Source: Chitinispirillaceae bacterium
Lineage (GTDB): Bacteria > Fibrobacterota > Chitinivibrionia > Chitinivibrionales > Chitinispirillaceae
Length of the DNA stretch: 64,000 bases
Assembly: GCA_016929415.1 (NCBI GenBank)
Contig: JAFGIW010000157.1
Span: 62,001 to 126,000, forward strand
Reading direction: 5' to 3'
Under the pieces are notes generated by a model. The model had not been told where the DNA came from and searched no databases. It saw only the letters and a list, made by a program, of their open reading frames with translations. Shown here piece after piece: positions 1-9,000 of this stretch (the stretch's first letter is position 1; each line of letters opens with the position of its first letter). Position numbers and translations under genes: made by a program.

Positions 1-494
1 CGCAGTGCATTGAAAAAGTCAAGTTTCGTGTAATGGTCGATCCGTTCCCGCAGGAGGTCGATCACCTCGGGCATGATGAAACCGCTCATGCATATCGACA
101 TTAAAATAAAAGTGATCGCCTTGCCGGGGAGCAGACCGGCGGTCACCAGCGCCGCAATACCGATATACCCGAAAAGAATCCCCACGATCTGCGGAATCGA
201 ACGGATGAGGTTCAGAAGAAATGAAAGCACATAGAATCCGGAGCGTTTTTTTACACTGCCGAGACGGTGAAAAGCCAGGGTCATTATCCATGCCATCGCA
301 AGGGTGAAACCGACGGAAAGCAGGGCGATGAAAAGGGTATTGATGAAACCATTGATGATCCGTTCGAAGGCAGGGCGGTTCAGAAAGAGATAATCCCAGA
401 TTCCCAGGCCGAAAAGCGCCCCGATCCAGATACAGAGCCATCGGCCGTCTTTTCCGGAAACGAATTTGACAAGCGGCGGTCTAGCGGTTTTCAT
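1..494 (-). CDS. ABC transporter permease, DppC-like, 3' end outside the window
   Basis: Absent from the ORF track because it runs off the left edge. I read it by hand from an ATG at 492-494; 164 residues are visible. The N-terminus is short and charged, followed by several hydrophobic segments. The stretch 'RSIPQIVGILFGY' resembles the SIP-containing segment of inner-membrane binding-protein-dependent permeases. It starts 14 bp inside the preceding gene, whose TAG is at 481-483, so translational coupling is likely. Together with the DppB-like gene and the solute-binding protein upstream it would form the membrane channel of an oligopeptide/nickel-type ABC importer. The ATPases, if present, would lie beyond the left edge. 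Family assignment is by motif only and the substrate is unknown. Confidence 0.7.
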   Translation of the reverse strand, partial: MKTARPPLVKFVSGKDGRWLCIWIGALFGLGIWDYLFLNRPAFERIINGFINTLFIALLSVGFTLAMAWIMTLAFHRLGSVKKRSGFYVLSFLLNLIRSIPQIVGILFGYIGIAALVTAGLLPGKAITFILMSICMSGFIMPEVIDLLRERIDHYTKLDFFNAL

Positions 495-1554
495 AACGTC
501 TCGATTCCCGGTGTACCAGAAGGTCGGTGGTGATCTCCGTCAATTTGACCGTGTAGAAAATGGCGAGCATGATGACGACCACCAGCGGATAGTTTTTATA
601 GAGCAACTGACGGAGCAGCTCATAGGTCAGGTGGCCGTGGATGTTCAGGGCCATCTCGATGATGACCAGCCCGGTGATGAGAAACGACGCCTGTTCCTTG
701 ATGGTGGAAAGGTACTGGAACCGGGCGTTGCGGAAGATATGGTCGAAAACATGGCCGGAAAACCGTTTCGCCGGATTGAAAACGGACCGCAGGGAGATGC
801 CGTCCGGACCGGAGAGGGTATAATCGCTCCGCAGATTTTTCACCAGCGCGTTTTCCACATATCCCTTCCTGCTTTCGGCCACAAGAAAAGCGTAGAATTT
901 ATTCATGTACATGATGAGCAGCCCGTTCGAAATGACCCCGAGAAGAATCATGAAGAAGGCGGAATCGGTATTGAATTCGGTGCGTATTGAATAGGCAATG
1001 ACGTAGGCCGGGGAGAAGAGCACGGCATAGGCGATCGTTTTTCCGGCGGTCTGGACGGCTCTGATAAACAAAGGTGCGCGGGGCCTGCCGAGCAGGTCAT
1101 GTTGCTGGCGGCGCTGCTGCTTGAAGATAAAGCGGAGCGATCCAAGCGTCTCCACGCCGTAATAGGTAAGCGCCATGACGATCAGATACATCAACAGGAA
1201 TTTGAGGTACATTCCGGCGATTTCCCGGAAGGTCGCGATGGAAAGCCGCTTTGTCCGGTACGACGACTGCATTGATTTATTGAAGGCGTCCTCCCTGAAA
1301 CGGATCAGTTCACTGATGAGCACGGCGTTGGTGTCGTGACGTCCCGGGTAATAAAGGTCCATGCAGTCGGCGAGAAGCGCCCGTTCGAAGGGGTCGTTTA
1401 TTTTTGATATCGGAGCGTCAAGGAGATCTTTAATCCCGGCGTATTGCCGCTCGTGCACGGCGGTCGCGCGATGCTCAAAGAGTAACAGGGCACCGATTAT
1501 AAGCAGCGTGACGAGGATAATACCGAGCATATGTTCGATGAGTCGTGCTCGCAT
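481..1554 (-). CDS. Divergent DppB-like ABC transporter permease
   Basis: 357 residues. An N-terminal membrane helix (about residues 9-26) is followed by a roughly 85-residue, probably periplasmic segment and then several membrane helices. The C-terminal 70 residues match the end of DppB/OppB permeases: a 'FLITGLVIIEMALNIHG' helix entry, then 'LLYKNYPLVV', corresponding to the usual 'ETVFxxPGLG...RDYPxV' region. The rest is divergent, and the usual EAA loop is hard to recognise. It lies 5 bp downstream of the secreted-protein gene and overlaps the next permease. Inference: one half of a heteromeric permease using the solute-binding protein encoded two genes upstream. Confidence 0.65.
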   Translation of the reverse strand: MRARLIEHMLGIILVTLLIIGALLLFEHRATAVHERQYAGIKDLLDAPISKINDPFERALLADCMDLYYPGRHDTNAVLISELIRFREDAFNKSMQSSYRTKRLSIATFREIAGMYLKFLLMYLIVMALTYYGVETLGSLRFIFKQQRRQQHDLLGRPRAPLFIRAVQTAGKTIAYAVLFSPAYVIAYSIRTEFNTDSAFFMILLGVISNGLLIMYMNKFYAFLVAESRKGYVENALVKNLRSDYTLSGPDGISLRSVFNPAKRFSGHVFDHIFRNARFQYLSTIKEQASFLITGLVIIEMALNIHGHLTYELLRQLLYKNYPLVVVIMLAIFYTVKLTEITTDLLVHRESRRYENR

Positions 1555-1559
1555 ACCGG

Positions 1560-2423
1560 TTATCGCGGTCCTATGGTGATGGCGCCGTCCCGGTAGAGGG
1601 CTGCGAACGGTTTCCCCAGGAGGATATATTCAATATCGGCGAGGATGTGCCGGGTGCTCGTTTCAAGTTGACTGACTGTTGCATCGGATCCCTTGAGCGC
1701 ATACACATGCCGGTTTCCCGTCAATGAGTAATCCCAGTGCGGGATTGCCTTCTGCTGGCCGGTGATTGTGTTGAAAAAACGAAAAAGCGAATCGTAGCGT
1801 TCATTGACGTCAGCAAACCGTTTCATGATCCGGGTGTGCAGCATTGAAAAATCGTCCGGCTGATCGGCGGACTTTTTTTCAGGCATCCGGAATGCGCTCT
1901 TTGGAGCATTCGACCAGCCGTAAAACGGCTGTTTGCCCTGGCGGCAGAGGAAAGTCGTTCCGCGCCAGCCGAAAATACGGATTATGGTTTCGCCTTTTTT
2001 GAGCGTCACGACGGCGCCGCCCGCAGGGTGACGCTCGGTGAGCCGCAATGACGGGAGCGTAACAATGACAGTGTCGTAATACGGCGTACACCCCCGATAG
2101 CGCACCGCGGAGGATGTGGAGGGGAGACCCGCGGGTTTCCCCTTGTCGTCGAGCATGAGATAGTAGGTGGAAGCAAGGTGCGACAGGCGCATCGCCTGGG
2201 TGATCTGGTCGCCCATCGGCTGCCGTTCATTGACTATTTCAAATGGGGCGTTTCGAGCGATGGTTTTTTTCCATTCGGCGGAAAGCGGCTGCTCGTACTG
2301 GTCGAAAAGCTTGCATGCAACGGGGTCGCCGATGATGATAAAATCGACACATGGCGCGGCGGGCGGTTGCCCGATCGCCGCACCCAGAAGAAAAAAAGGA
2401 AAAATTCGTTTCCAATACTTCAA
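1560..2423 (-). CDS. Predicted secreted protein of unknown function in the transport operon
   Basis: 287 residues starting with a clear signal peptide (MKYWKRIFPFFLLGAAIG). I recognise no domain in the mature part. The first 50 mature residues contain 'IIIGDPVACKLFDQY', and there are three Cys in the mature chain. It sits 30 bp after the solute-binding protein gene and 5 bp before the permease gene, so it is almost certainly co-transcribed with the transporter and probably acts in the periplasm. A role as an accessory subunit or substrate-processing partner is only a guess from context. Confidence 0.6.
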   Translation of the reverse strand: MKYWKRIFPFFLLGAAIGQPPAAPCVDFIIIGDPVACKLFDQYEQPLSAEWKKTIARNAPFEIVNERQPMGDQITQAMRLSHLASTYYLMLDDKGKPAGLPSTSSAVRYRGCTPYYDTVIVTLPSLRLTERHPAGGAVVTLKKGETIIRIFGWRGTTFLCRQGKQPFYGWSNAPKSAFRMPEKKSADQPDDFSMLHTRIMKRFADVNERYDSLFRFFNTITGQQKAIPHWDYSLTGNRHVYALKGSDATVSQLETSTRHILADIEYILLGKPFAALYRDGAITIGPR

Positions 2424-2453
2424 AAACGCCTCATCCGGATCGAATCGCGGAAA

Positions 2454-4235
2454 TTAGCGCGTCCCGCCGCCGGTTGCCCGGTGGAGCAATCTCCCGGCGC
2501 CTCCGATTGCGTTATTTTCCTGCCATTTTTCAATCGTCGAAAGCTGCGAGGCGGTGCCGTATAGATCGATCGTTTTGCTGTCGAACTGCGTGCTGAAATA
2601 GGCGAGGGAGGGAAGCGAGAAAAGCCAGCTTCCAAGGGCCAGTTTCTGGTCGAGTTCGTCGATGAACCGCGCATAGGCCTGCTTGTCGCCTATTTCGCGC
2701 GTCGACATGAAGTTGAAAATATGGTCGAGCAACTGGCGGAATTCGGCTGCATGCGGAGATTCGTCCCCAAGGTCAAGGCGGAAGAAGTTCTTATCAGCAG
2801 TAAATGATTGTTCCGCGACGATCTGTTGGCCTTTGGGATCGATGGCGGTTACAAGGTTGACTTTATAGGTTTCGAAATCGGGTTCCCGCAGGAACACGTT
2901 GTAGACATCGAAGAGGAAATTGCTGCGGTAGCCGCTGAAGGGAACGAGCACCGCATCGTAGTTGCCCCGGCGGATTTCGTCGTTCTGGACCGCGCTCACT
3001 TTGATTTTTCCGCCGGTGACCGCCGGATCGTTGAGAATTTCGACCAGTTCGGCAAGCTCTTCGCGGAAATCTGCATTGAGGCATGTCTGGATGCGGACCG
3101 TGTCGGAGAGTATCGACAGGTCGGGGCTCCCGTATTCCTTGAGCGGCATGATGATTTCTTCTTCGATGTAATACGTCGTTGTCGGAAAGAGGCTGAAGTT
3201 GAGGTGTTCGTCGTAGTTGTCGCCGTCGCCGCGGTAGTTGGCGATATGGCGCTGCTGTTCGGTCCCGATACGGAAGAAACGATTCATCACTTTCTGATGG
3301 TCGATGACGGAGCGGACGGCAATGCGCTGTTCGAGCGATAGCCGTTTGACGTTAAATAACACGGCGAAGAAACAGGTGCTGATGCTCGATTTGTAAAAGA
3401 ATTTGGCGCTGTCGCGGACGATGGGAGCGATCGATCCGAACGGTGTACTCAGCATCGCGTTGATGTTGCGGTTTTTCAGTTCCGTCGAGTAGGTGCTGTT
3501 GTCGATGAACGGTTTGAGGTTCAGCAGCGGAACCGTGGCGCCGCCGTCGGGCGTTTTATGGAAGAACAGCTTGTCCTCGATTTCTCCTGCGTAAAGGTAC
3601 GGCCCGCTTCCCGTCATGTAGGTGGGTGCGTTCATTTCCGACGTTCCGGGGATAATTTTAAACGAGAGCACCTCTTTGATGTCGGGCTCGATCCATTGCC
3701 GGTCGCCGCGGAACTGGAATGTGATTTCGTTGTTTTCGTCGGGTCCGGCAAAGTCAAAATCGGGAACCGCCTGCGAAACCAGAATGTAATCCGGCGAAAT
3801 GCTGCCGAGCGACTGGATGCGCCGCAGGGTAAACCGCAGGTCGTTGGCGGTGAACTGTACCGTCTGCGCTTCGCTGACGGCGATTTTTTCCTTCTCCATG
3901 GTGACGGAATAGCTTGAATGCCACTTTTTGGACGGTTTCAGGCGGACCGACACGGTACTTTTCTCGTCGATCCCCATAAACTCCCCGAGGCCGTCTTCGT
4001 AGATGATGCCGCTCGGGTTGGCCGAAACGTTGAAAAGACCGTCGAACAGCACCTCATCAATTTTATCGGCGATCGGTACCGCGCTGGGGATATGGGGGTC
4101 GACGCGCGGTTTCTGATGGGCGATGTAGGGGATGACGATCCGGCCGCTCAGGTTCTTGCCGAAAACGAAGTAGTAGACGAGTCCCGCGGTGACGGCGATG
4201 CCGAGAATCAGGGAAATGATGATCGCTTTTTTCAT
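2454..4235 (-). CDS. OppA/DppA-like extracytoplasmic solute-binding protein (SBP_bac_5 type)
   Basis: 593 residues. The N-terminus has a membrane helix (MKKAIIISLILGIAVTAGLVYY) with no obvious lipobox, so it may stay membrane-anchored. Features of the large oligopeptide-type binding family follow in order: 'IDEVLFDGLF' near the N-terminus, 'FTANDLRFTLRRIQ' (the usual TAxDVxFTLxR element), 'TYMTGSGPYLY' (the usual GTGPY), and 'LFNVKRLSLEQRIAVRSVIDH' (the usual N...PLxDxRVRxAL). The length is slightly above the family norm. It presumably binds a peptide-like or other bulky ligand for the two downstream permeases. The ligand cannot be read from sequence. Confidence 0.8.
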   Translation of the reverse strand: MKKAIIISLILGIAVTAGLVYYFVFGKNLSGRIVIPYIAHQKPRVDPHIPSAVPIADKIDEVLFDGLFNVSANPSGIIYEDGLGEFMGIDEKSTVSVRLKPSKKWHSSYSVTMEKEKIAVSEAQTVQFTANDLRFTLRRIQSLGSISPDYILVSQAVPDFDFAGPDENNEITFQFRGDRQWIEPDIKEVLSFKIIPGTSEMNAPTYMTGSGPYLYAGEIEDKLFFHKTPDGGATVPLLNLKPFIDNSTYSTELKNRNINAMLSTPFGSIAPIVRDSAKFFYKSSISTCFFAVLFNVKRLSLEQRIAVRSVIDHQKVMNRFFRIGTEQQRHIANYRGDGDNYDEHLNFSLFPTTTYYIEEEIIMPLKEYGSPDLSILSDTVRIQTCLNADFREELAELVEILNDPAVTGGKIKVSAVQNDEIRRGNYDAVLVPFSGYRSNFLFDVYNVFLREPDFETYKVNLVTAIDPKGQQIVAEQSFTADKNFFRLDLGDESPHAAEFRQLLDHIFNFMSTREIGDKQAYARFIDELDQKLALGSWLFSLPSLAYFSTQFDSKTIDLYGTASQLSTIEKWQENNAIGGAGRLLHRATGGGTR

Positions 4236-4270
4236 GGATGGCTCCTCAAATGGTTGCTGGTGTCGGGTTG

Positions 4271-6649
4271 TTAATTTTTCTTGATGATCGGTTTCTGCAC
4301 CATGATGCTCACCGGGTGTACCTTGAATGACGGGTGGGAAAAAGTTATTTCAAGTATGTTGCCCTTTCCTTTGGTCATCTGTACCGGCGTGATCTGGCAT
4401 TCGTAGTTGTTTGCCGCGGTGGGGGACGAGATGGTGAAGCGGCCCTCGTTCTTGAGCTCTTTCTTGTTGAGGGTGATTTTATCGTACCACTGCTCCGCGG
4501 CGGCATTCTGTGCCACTTCCTTCTCCAGCTTGATATTGACATCATAGACGGGAAAGTTGGCCTCGGTTTCGATATCGACGTTGATGCGGACCATGTACTT
4601 GTTTTTTCCCCTTTTGGACGATGTGAGGGGAAGCGCGAAGATGCGGCGGTAATCCTTAGGCTTGACGATCCACTTCATTGCGGTCGGGTTGCATTCGGCG
4701 ATGCGGATCTTGACCTTTTTGTCGTCTCCTTTATAGTAGGTTCCGTGGGTGACGATTGCACGGGCCTTGAGCACGCCGTTATCGTCGGGCCTGGCGATGA
4801 AATCTTTGTAAAGGAGGCTGATCGCCTTTGACGGGAATTCGTTGTCTTTCATTTTGGCCAGGTGGGCGACAAGGTCGTTTTTCCGCTGGACGAGTTCGCT
4901 TCGCGAACCGGATGAAAAAGTGATGTCGTAGGCGGGGAGAAAGACCGAATCGGAATAGAGCGAATCGACATTTTCGACGGTCTTGAAATTCTCTTCAACG
5001 AATTTGTTGATTCGTGCGCGCGAATACCGGTCGACCTTGGTATAGAGCGAGTCCTCGTACTCGTCGACGACCGCCTTTTTGATCGGCAGAATCTCGGCGG
5101 GATTGAGGAAATTCTTGTCTTCATGAAGGCCCCGGAGGTTTTTCTCGGCGAGGGGCCAGTTCTTGCCGTTAAGCGCTTCGCCGATCCGGTTCCCCTGTTC
5201 CTCGACCGACATTTTATCAAGCGCGGCGTATTTGTTGAGCAGGAAGACAAGGTGCGATTTCTGCTTGAGAAGGCCGAGCATGGCGCCGTACTCTTTCTGC
5301 GCCTTGAGGATATTGAGGTTCGGTATCATGGCGTCCGCTTCCTGGTAACCGGCGAGATCGGCGTCGATCTGTTTTGTGAAGGCGTCGATCTCATTGTTGA
5401 GGTTCTCCGCGCAATTGTAATCGGCGTAGTCACCGTAGTCTTCACCGAGCTTCCGGGGCACGTTGTTTTTGACGGCCTGTGCCCGCGTGACGATTGATTT
5501 GAAGAAAATATCGGTCGGCATGTTTTTATCCGCCTCGATGGCCTGATGGATCTGTTTGAGGGAATCCTGTGCGGCGATAAGAGCGGTGCTCCGTTCGTTG
5601 AAGTCCTTAACAAATGATGCAAGTGCCGTATACTCCGCCGGCGCGGTAATCGCTGCCGCCTTGTAAAGATCGCCGACACGAAGCAGTTCCTTCACGAAAA
5701 AAGTCTCCTGTTCGAACGGCTTAATGTCATTTTTTCCTTTCAATCGCTGGTTGTAAAAGGGCGTGATTTCGGTCAGGCGTTTTCCGATGACCGATTTCGC
5801 CTCGGTAACGACTGCGGGAGCGATATTGTCTTTACCCGAAAAAAAAGTGACAAAATCCTCAACCGCTTTCACCAGTTCGAGGGGGTTGCCGCGGCAGGCC
5901 AACTCACCGGAAAAAAAATTCAGTGTCGCGAGATACGCATCCTGAAATTTCATTTCTTCTTCGATTTCAGCCTTGAGCTTTTTGTAATTGAGGTAGGCTT
6001 CATCCTGTGAATTGATAATTGAAGAGGGGAAGATGCTTTCGATGGCGAGAAGCTGCTTGTATACCTCTCCGATATTCGAACGGTGCTGTGTAACCGTATC
6101 GATTGCTTTGGAAAAATTCATTCCTTCGAGATGTTTGCCCGGACCGATCGATTCATACGTTTTCCGTTCGACCCGGTTGCCGGCGAGAATCTCATTGTAG
6201 GAAGCATGCTTGGTCTCGAATTTGAAACGCCACTGGGGGGAATATCGATAATTTATATGGAGCGGCAGATCGGCTTTAATTCCCTCCATGATAAAGTAAT
6301 AGTCGGTCCCGCCCTTCAAGACCGGAAAGACACTGAGCGTGTCGGTCTCCGATTCGTCGGTAATTTCCCCGCCCGGTTTCTTCTTTTCAATCAGCTCCTT
6401 TGTCAAATAATTAATGAACGTTTTTTTCTGTTTATTGGAAATGACAAGGTAGAAATTATCTTCCTGCGGCGCCGGAAAAAGAATGAAGTATTTCTTCTCT
6501 TTCTTGAGCATGAAATCCTTCTTATTGTTTTTGAGCTCGATATAACCCTTCTCTGCAGGGGAAAGTTCCGGCTTCGGCTGCAACTGTTTGTAGGGCGCGC
6601 AAACGAGAAGAAAAAGAACGCTGCTTACAATAAAAAGACGTAATTTCAT
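4271..6649 (-). CDS. Large predicted lipoprotein, first gene of the transport operon
   Basis: I chose the ATG at 6647-6649 rather than the longer ORF start at 6790. It gives a signal sequence with a lipobox-like end (MKLRLFIVSSVLFLLVC) and is preceded by a purine-rich GAAGGGGG element. The protein is 792 residues. The mature part is rich in Lys and Glu, with long helical stretches in the middle (about residues 200-580) and a more beta-like C-terminus ending 'SIMVQKPIIKKN'. I recognise no family. It lies 35 bp upstream of the solute-binding protein gene, which suggests a periplasmic or outer-membrane-facing component of the same system, perhaps a scaffold. Function unknown. Confidence 0.6.
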   Translation of the reverse strand: MKLRLFIVSSVLFLLVCAPYKQLQPKPELSPAEKGYIELKNNKKDFMLKKEKKYFILFPAPQEDNFYLVISNKQKKTFINYLTKELIEKKKPGGEITDESETDTLSVFPVLKGGTDYYFIMEGIKADLPLHINYRYSPQWRFKFETKHASYNEILAGNRVERKTYESIGPGKHLEGMNFSKAIDTVTQHRSNIGEVYKQLLAIESIFPSSIINSQDEAYLNYKKLKAEIEEEMKFQDAYLATLNFFSGELACRGNPLELVKAVEDFVTFFSGKDNIAPAVVTEAKSVIGKRLTEITPFYNQRLKGKNDIKPFEQETFFVKELLRVGDLYKAAAITAPAEYTALASFVKDFNERSTALIAAQDSLKQIHQAIEADKNMPTDIFFKSIVTRAQAVKNNVPRKLGEDYGDYADYNCAENLNNEIDAFTKQIDADLAGYQEADAMIPNLNILKAQKEYGAMLGLLKQKSHLVFLLNKYAALDKMSVEEQGNRIGEALNGKNWPLAEKNLRGLHEDKNFLNPAEILPIKKAVVDEYEDSLYTKVDRYSRARINKFVEENFKTVENVDSLYSDSVFLPAYDITFSSGSRSELVQRKNDLVAHLAKMKDNEFPSKAISLLYKDFIARPDDNGVLKARAIVTHGTYYKGDDKKVKIRIAECNPTAMKWIVKPKDYRRIFALPLTSSKRGKNKYMVRINVDIETEANFPVYDVNIKLEKEVAQNAAAEQWYDKITLNKKELKNEGRFTISSPTAANNYECQITPVQMTKGKGNILEITFSHPSFKVHPVSIMVQKPIIKKN

Positions 6650-6796
6650 CGAACTACCCCCTTCAAGGTTGTGTGGGTCGATATGGTATGAAATCTTTTT
6701 CGATGCGATTTCCAGTAATATAATGAGTGGGCTTGCCGGGATGGTAGGATTTCTGGAATTTAAGGGGAGGGGGGGGCGATTCCAATCCACTATCTT

Positions 6797-6820
6797 ACGG
6801 GATCAAGATCTTGATCCCGT
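6797..6820. repeat. 24-bp perfect palindrome between the sigma-factor gene and the transport operon
   Basis: The half-site ACGGGATCAAGA is followed directly by its exact reverse complement, with no loop. It is 26 bp downstream of the sigma-factor stop codon and about 148 bp upstream of the lipoprotein start, both on the minus strand. No T-tract follows on the minus strand, so it is not a typical intrinsic terminator. A dimeric-regulator operator for the downstream operon, or a cruciform-type terminator, are the alternatives. A TACTCATTA-type direct repeat lies beside it (about 6820-6838). Confidence 0.6.
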
Positions 6821-6845
6821 ACTCATTATGTACTCATTACACACC

Positions 6846-7706
6846 TCAATATTCATTATTAAGGAGTTCCAGCCTTAAATCCTTCTTCAGTTTGACAAGG
6901 GCCCTTTGCTTGATCTGCCGTATGCGCTCACGGGTCAGTTTGAAATGGCGGCCGATCTCATCGAGTGTGCGGGCGCTTCCCCTGCCGATACCGAAATACA
7001 TGGTAATGATCTCTCTTTCACGATCGGAAAGATTTTCAAGGGATCGTAGGATCGCTTTTCTGAAGGTTAAACGGGCGATACCATTATCGGGCAGTTCCTG
7101 GTCTTTGTCATGGAGCAGATTGATAAGCCCCGGAGTGTCATTTTGATCCAGGGGCGCATCCAGCGACACATGCGTGTCGGTGATCGACATGTTTTCCCGG
7201 ACGACGCCTTCTTTCATACCGAGTTCCCGGGCGATTTCCGCGGCTTCCGGGGAACGTTGGACCCGTTGTTCGAGTCTACTGCGCACCTTTCCTATCCGGT
7301 AAACCGCGCCGCTTCGGTTGAGCGGCAATCTGACGATGCGCGATTGTTCTGCGAGCGCCTGCAGTATCGCCTGCCGTATCCACCATACCGCATATGAAAT
7401 AAACTTGAAATTTTTTGTTTCGTCAAAATGCATCGAAGCTCTTATAAGGCCTAAATTGCCTTCGTTAATTACATCGCATAAAGGTAACCCCTGATACTGA
7501 TAGTTGCGGCTCACACCGACAACGAAACGGAGGTTGGCTTTTATCAGCAGTTCGCGCGCACCGGCTTCGCCGTTGCGTATCCGGGCCATCAACGCTACCT
7601 CCTCGGTACGGGACAGCGGCTTGTTGTATCTGATCTCTCTGAAATAATTTTCCAGACAGGCGTCCGTTAATGGCGCAATAACACTTTTAAGGTTTCGAGA
7701 AGCCAT
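6846..7706 (-). CDS. RNA polymerase sigma-70 factor, short RpoD/RpoS type
   Basis: Group 1/2 sigma factor of 286 residues. The start is set at the ATG at 7704-7706, which follows an AAAGGAAG ribosome-binding site; the upstream ORF extension is ignored. Region 1.2 (about residues 16-45) leads into region 2 with 'NEGNLGLIRA' and 'FKFISYAVWWIRQAI', region 3 (about 135-210) and region 4 with 'LSDREREIITMYFGIG' and the helix-turn-helix 'TLDEIGRHFKLTRERIRQI'. The acidic region 1.1 of long primary sigmas is absent, as in Bacteroidetes-type primary sigmas and RpoS. It is monocistronic. Whether it is the main housekeeping sigma or an alternative one cannot be decided here. Confidence 0.9.
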   Translation of the reverse strand: MASRNLKSVIAPLTDACLENYFREIRYNKPLSRTEEVALMARIRNGEAGARELLIKANLRFVVGVSRNYQYQGLPLCDVINEGNLGLIRASMHFDETKNFKFISYAVWWIRQAILQALAEQSRIVRLPLNRSGAVYRIGKVRSRLEQRVQRSPEAAEIARELGMKEGVVRENMSITDTHVSLDAPLDQNDTPGLINLLHDKDQELPDNGIARLTFRKAILRSLENLSDREREIITMYFGIGRGSARTLDEIGRHFKLTRERIRQIKQRALVKLKKDLRLELLNNEY

Positions 7707-8325
7707 GGCTTCCTTTGAAGGTGGTGAGATATCCAATTGCAGTTGACTCTGCAATCGAAACTTAAAATAAACGAACACTTAAGAGAAATGGGAGCTATCA
7801 ACCATGGAATGGAAGATTGTCCGGCCCCACCGATCCTTCCATTTCCATTGCGGGCTCTCCCAAACAGTAACATTATGAAAAGCAGCGGTTCCTTTAAGCT
7901 TTGCTCCGACGCTATAACCGAAAAATCGAGAGAAGGGCTTGTATATGGAGTAAGCAACTTTTTCTATCCCCAATATAGCTTCAGCCGGTAAAATACACAA
8001 CGAAACAGGGTGCCTGAATAATAAAAACAATCGAATAAATAAAAATTATTGATTTATCTGGCATTATTGTTTTAATAGAGGTATATTCATTAAATAGCAT
8101 TTTAAAATGAAAAGCCGTATGTCCTCTCATTCACTGCATTTTACATCCTCACAAGAGTACTTCAGGTGAAAGCAGATCTCTACGGTTATTCGCGGCTGTA
8201 TACCGTTGTTATTTCTGGTTGTTTTTCAAACAATACAATTCGATATACCTTACATTCTTTTTCGTTTTACAATAATGTTAAGGAATGTCGAAGACACACT
8301 TTTACCTTTTAAGGAGAAAGGATAT
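7707..8325. other. 619-bp intergenic region between divergent sigma-factor and RRM genes
   Basis: I found no convincing gene. The ORFs listed on either strand (7737-7991 plus, 7779-8030 minus) overlap each other, lack ribosome-binding sites and resemble no family. The right half (from about 8010) is A+T-rich and probably holds the promoter and a long 5' leader of the RRM gene. A long leader would fit cold-inducible RNA-binding protein genes, but I could not define a promoter or a fold with confidence. Confidence 0.4.
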
Positions 8326-8664
8326 ATGGCACAAAAGCTTTATATCGGCAATTTGTCGTTCAATGCCACGGAAGAAGGACTTCGTACGCTGTTTTCTCAA
8401 TACGGAGAGGTTACATCGGTGTCGCTTATGACCGATCGTGATACCGGACGTCCCCGCGGTTTCGGATTTGTTGAGATGGAAAATGCCGAAGCTGCAATCG
8501 CTGCTTTAAATGAAAAGGAATTCGAAGGCAGGGCATTGAAAGTTGACATAGCTCGCGAACGTGCTCCACGGGGTGATCGCGGCGGTTTCAATAATCGTGG
8601 AGGAGGAGGGGGCGGCAATTTTCATGGGGGAAGACGATTTGGCGGCAGAGATAACCGGTATTGA
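8326..8664 (+). CDS. RRM-domain, glycine-rich RNA-binding protein
   Basis: 112 residues from the ATG at 8326, which follows AAGGAGAAAGGATAT; the longer ORF start at 8206 is rejected. A single RNA-recognition motif fills about residues 3-78, with RNP2 'LYIGNLSF' and RNP1 'RGFGFVEM'. The tail is rich in Gly and Arg (RGGFNNRGGGGGG). This is the layout of the short bacterial RRM proteins (Rbp family) known from cyanobacteria and other phyla, which bind single-stranded RNA and are often cold-responsive. A second RRM gene lies 336 bp downstream in the same orientation. Confidence 0.92.
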   Translation: MAQKLYIGNLSFNATEEGLRTLFSQYGEVTSVSLMTDRDTGRPRGFGFVEMENAEAAIAALNEKEFEGRALKVDIARERAPRGDRGGFNNRGGGGGGNFHGGRRFGGRDNRY

Positions 8665-9000
8665 CAAGTCCTGATAATCGAATTTTTTCTCAAATAATTA
8701 CTTCTTGTTCTAGTAAGGATAGTAATTACTCTTTCAGGGATTTTCGACAAAGAAACCGGGGCTTACACCGGTGGAGTACAATGCCATAGACGAGAGCGAT
8801 ACTGTTCGTCGAGAGCGAAGAGTGTCCCCTTTCCGCAATAGTTTGCTAAAGCGGGTGCGCAGGCGGCAATCCGATACGGCAAAGGTAGATGGTGAAGACA
8901 GGTGGTGAGGACTGACCACCATTAGTAAACTGTCTACCGTATCCGGTGTTGAAAAGGTGATTGTTATTAATAAACCGTTCATACAGAAAGTGACGTTCAT
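8665..9000. other. 336-bp spacer between the two RRM genes
   Basis: No supported gene. There is an inverted AGTAATTAC-type repeat near 8695-8735. The ORFs on the minus strand are shadows. The spacer is too long for simple translational coupling of the two RRM genes, so the second probably has its own promoter or a structured leader. Confidence 0.4.

Noticed and set aside
19-441. 140-residue minus-strand ORF at the left edge
   Set aside because: It is a shadow. The permease read from 494 down to the edge in another frame has clear membrane helices and a permease motif.
7737-8030. Overlapping ORFs on both strands upstream of the RRM gene
   Set aside because: No ribosome-binding site and no family resemblance; each is antisense to the other and neither shows codon bias.
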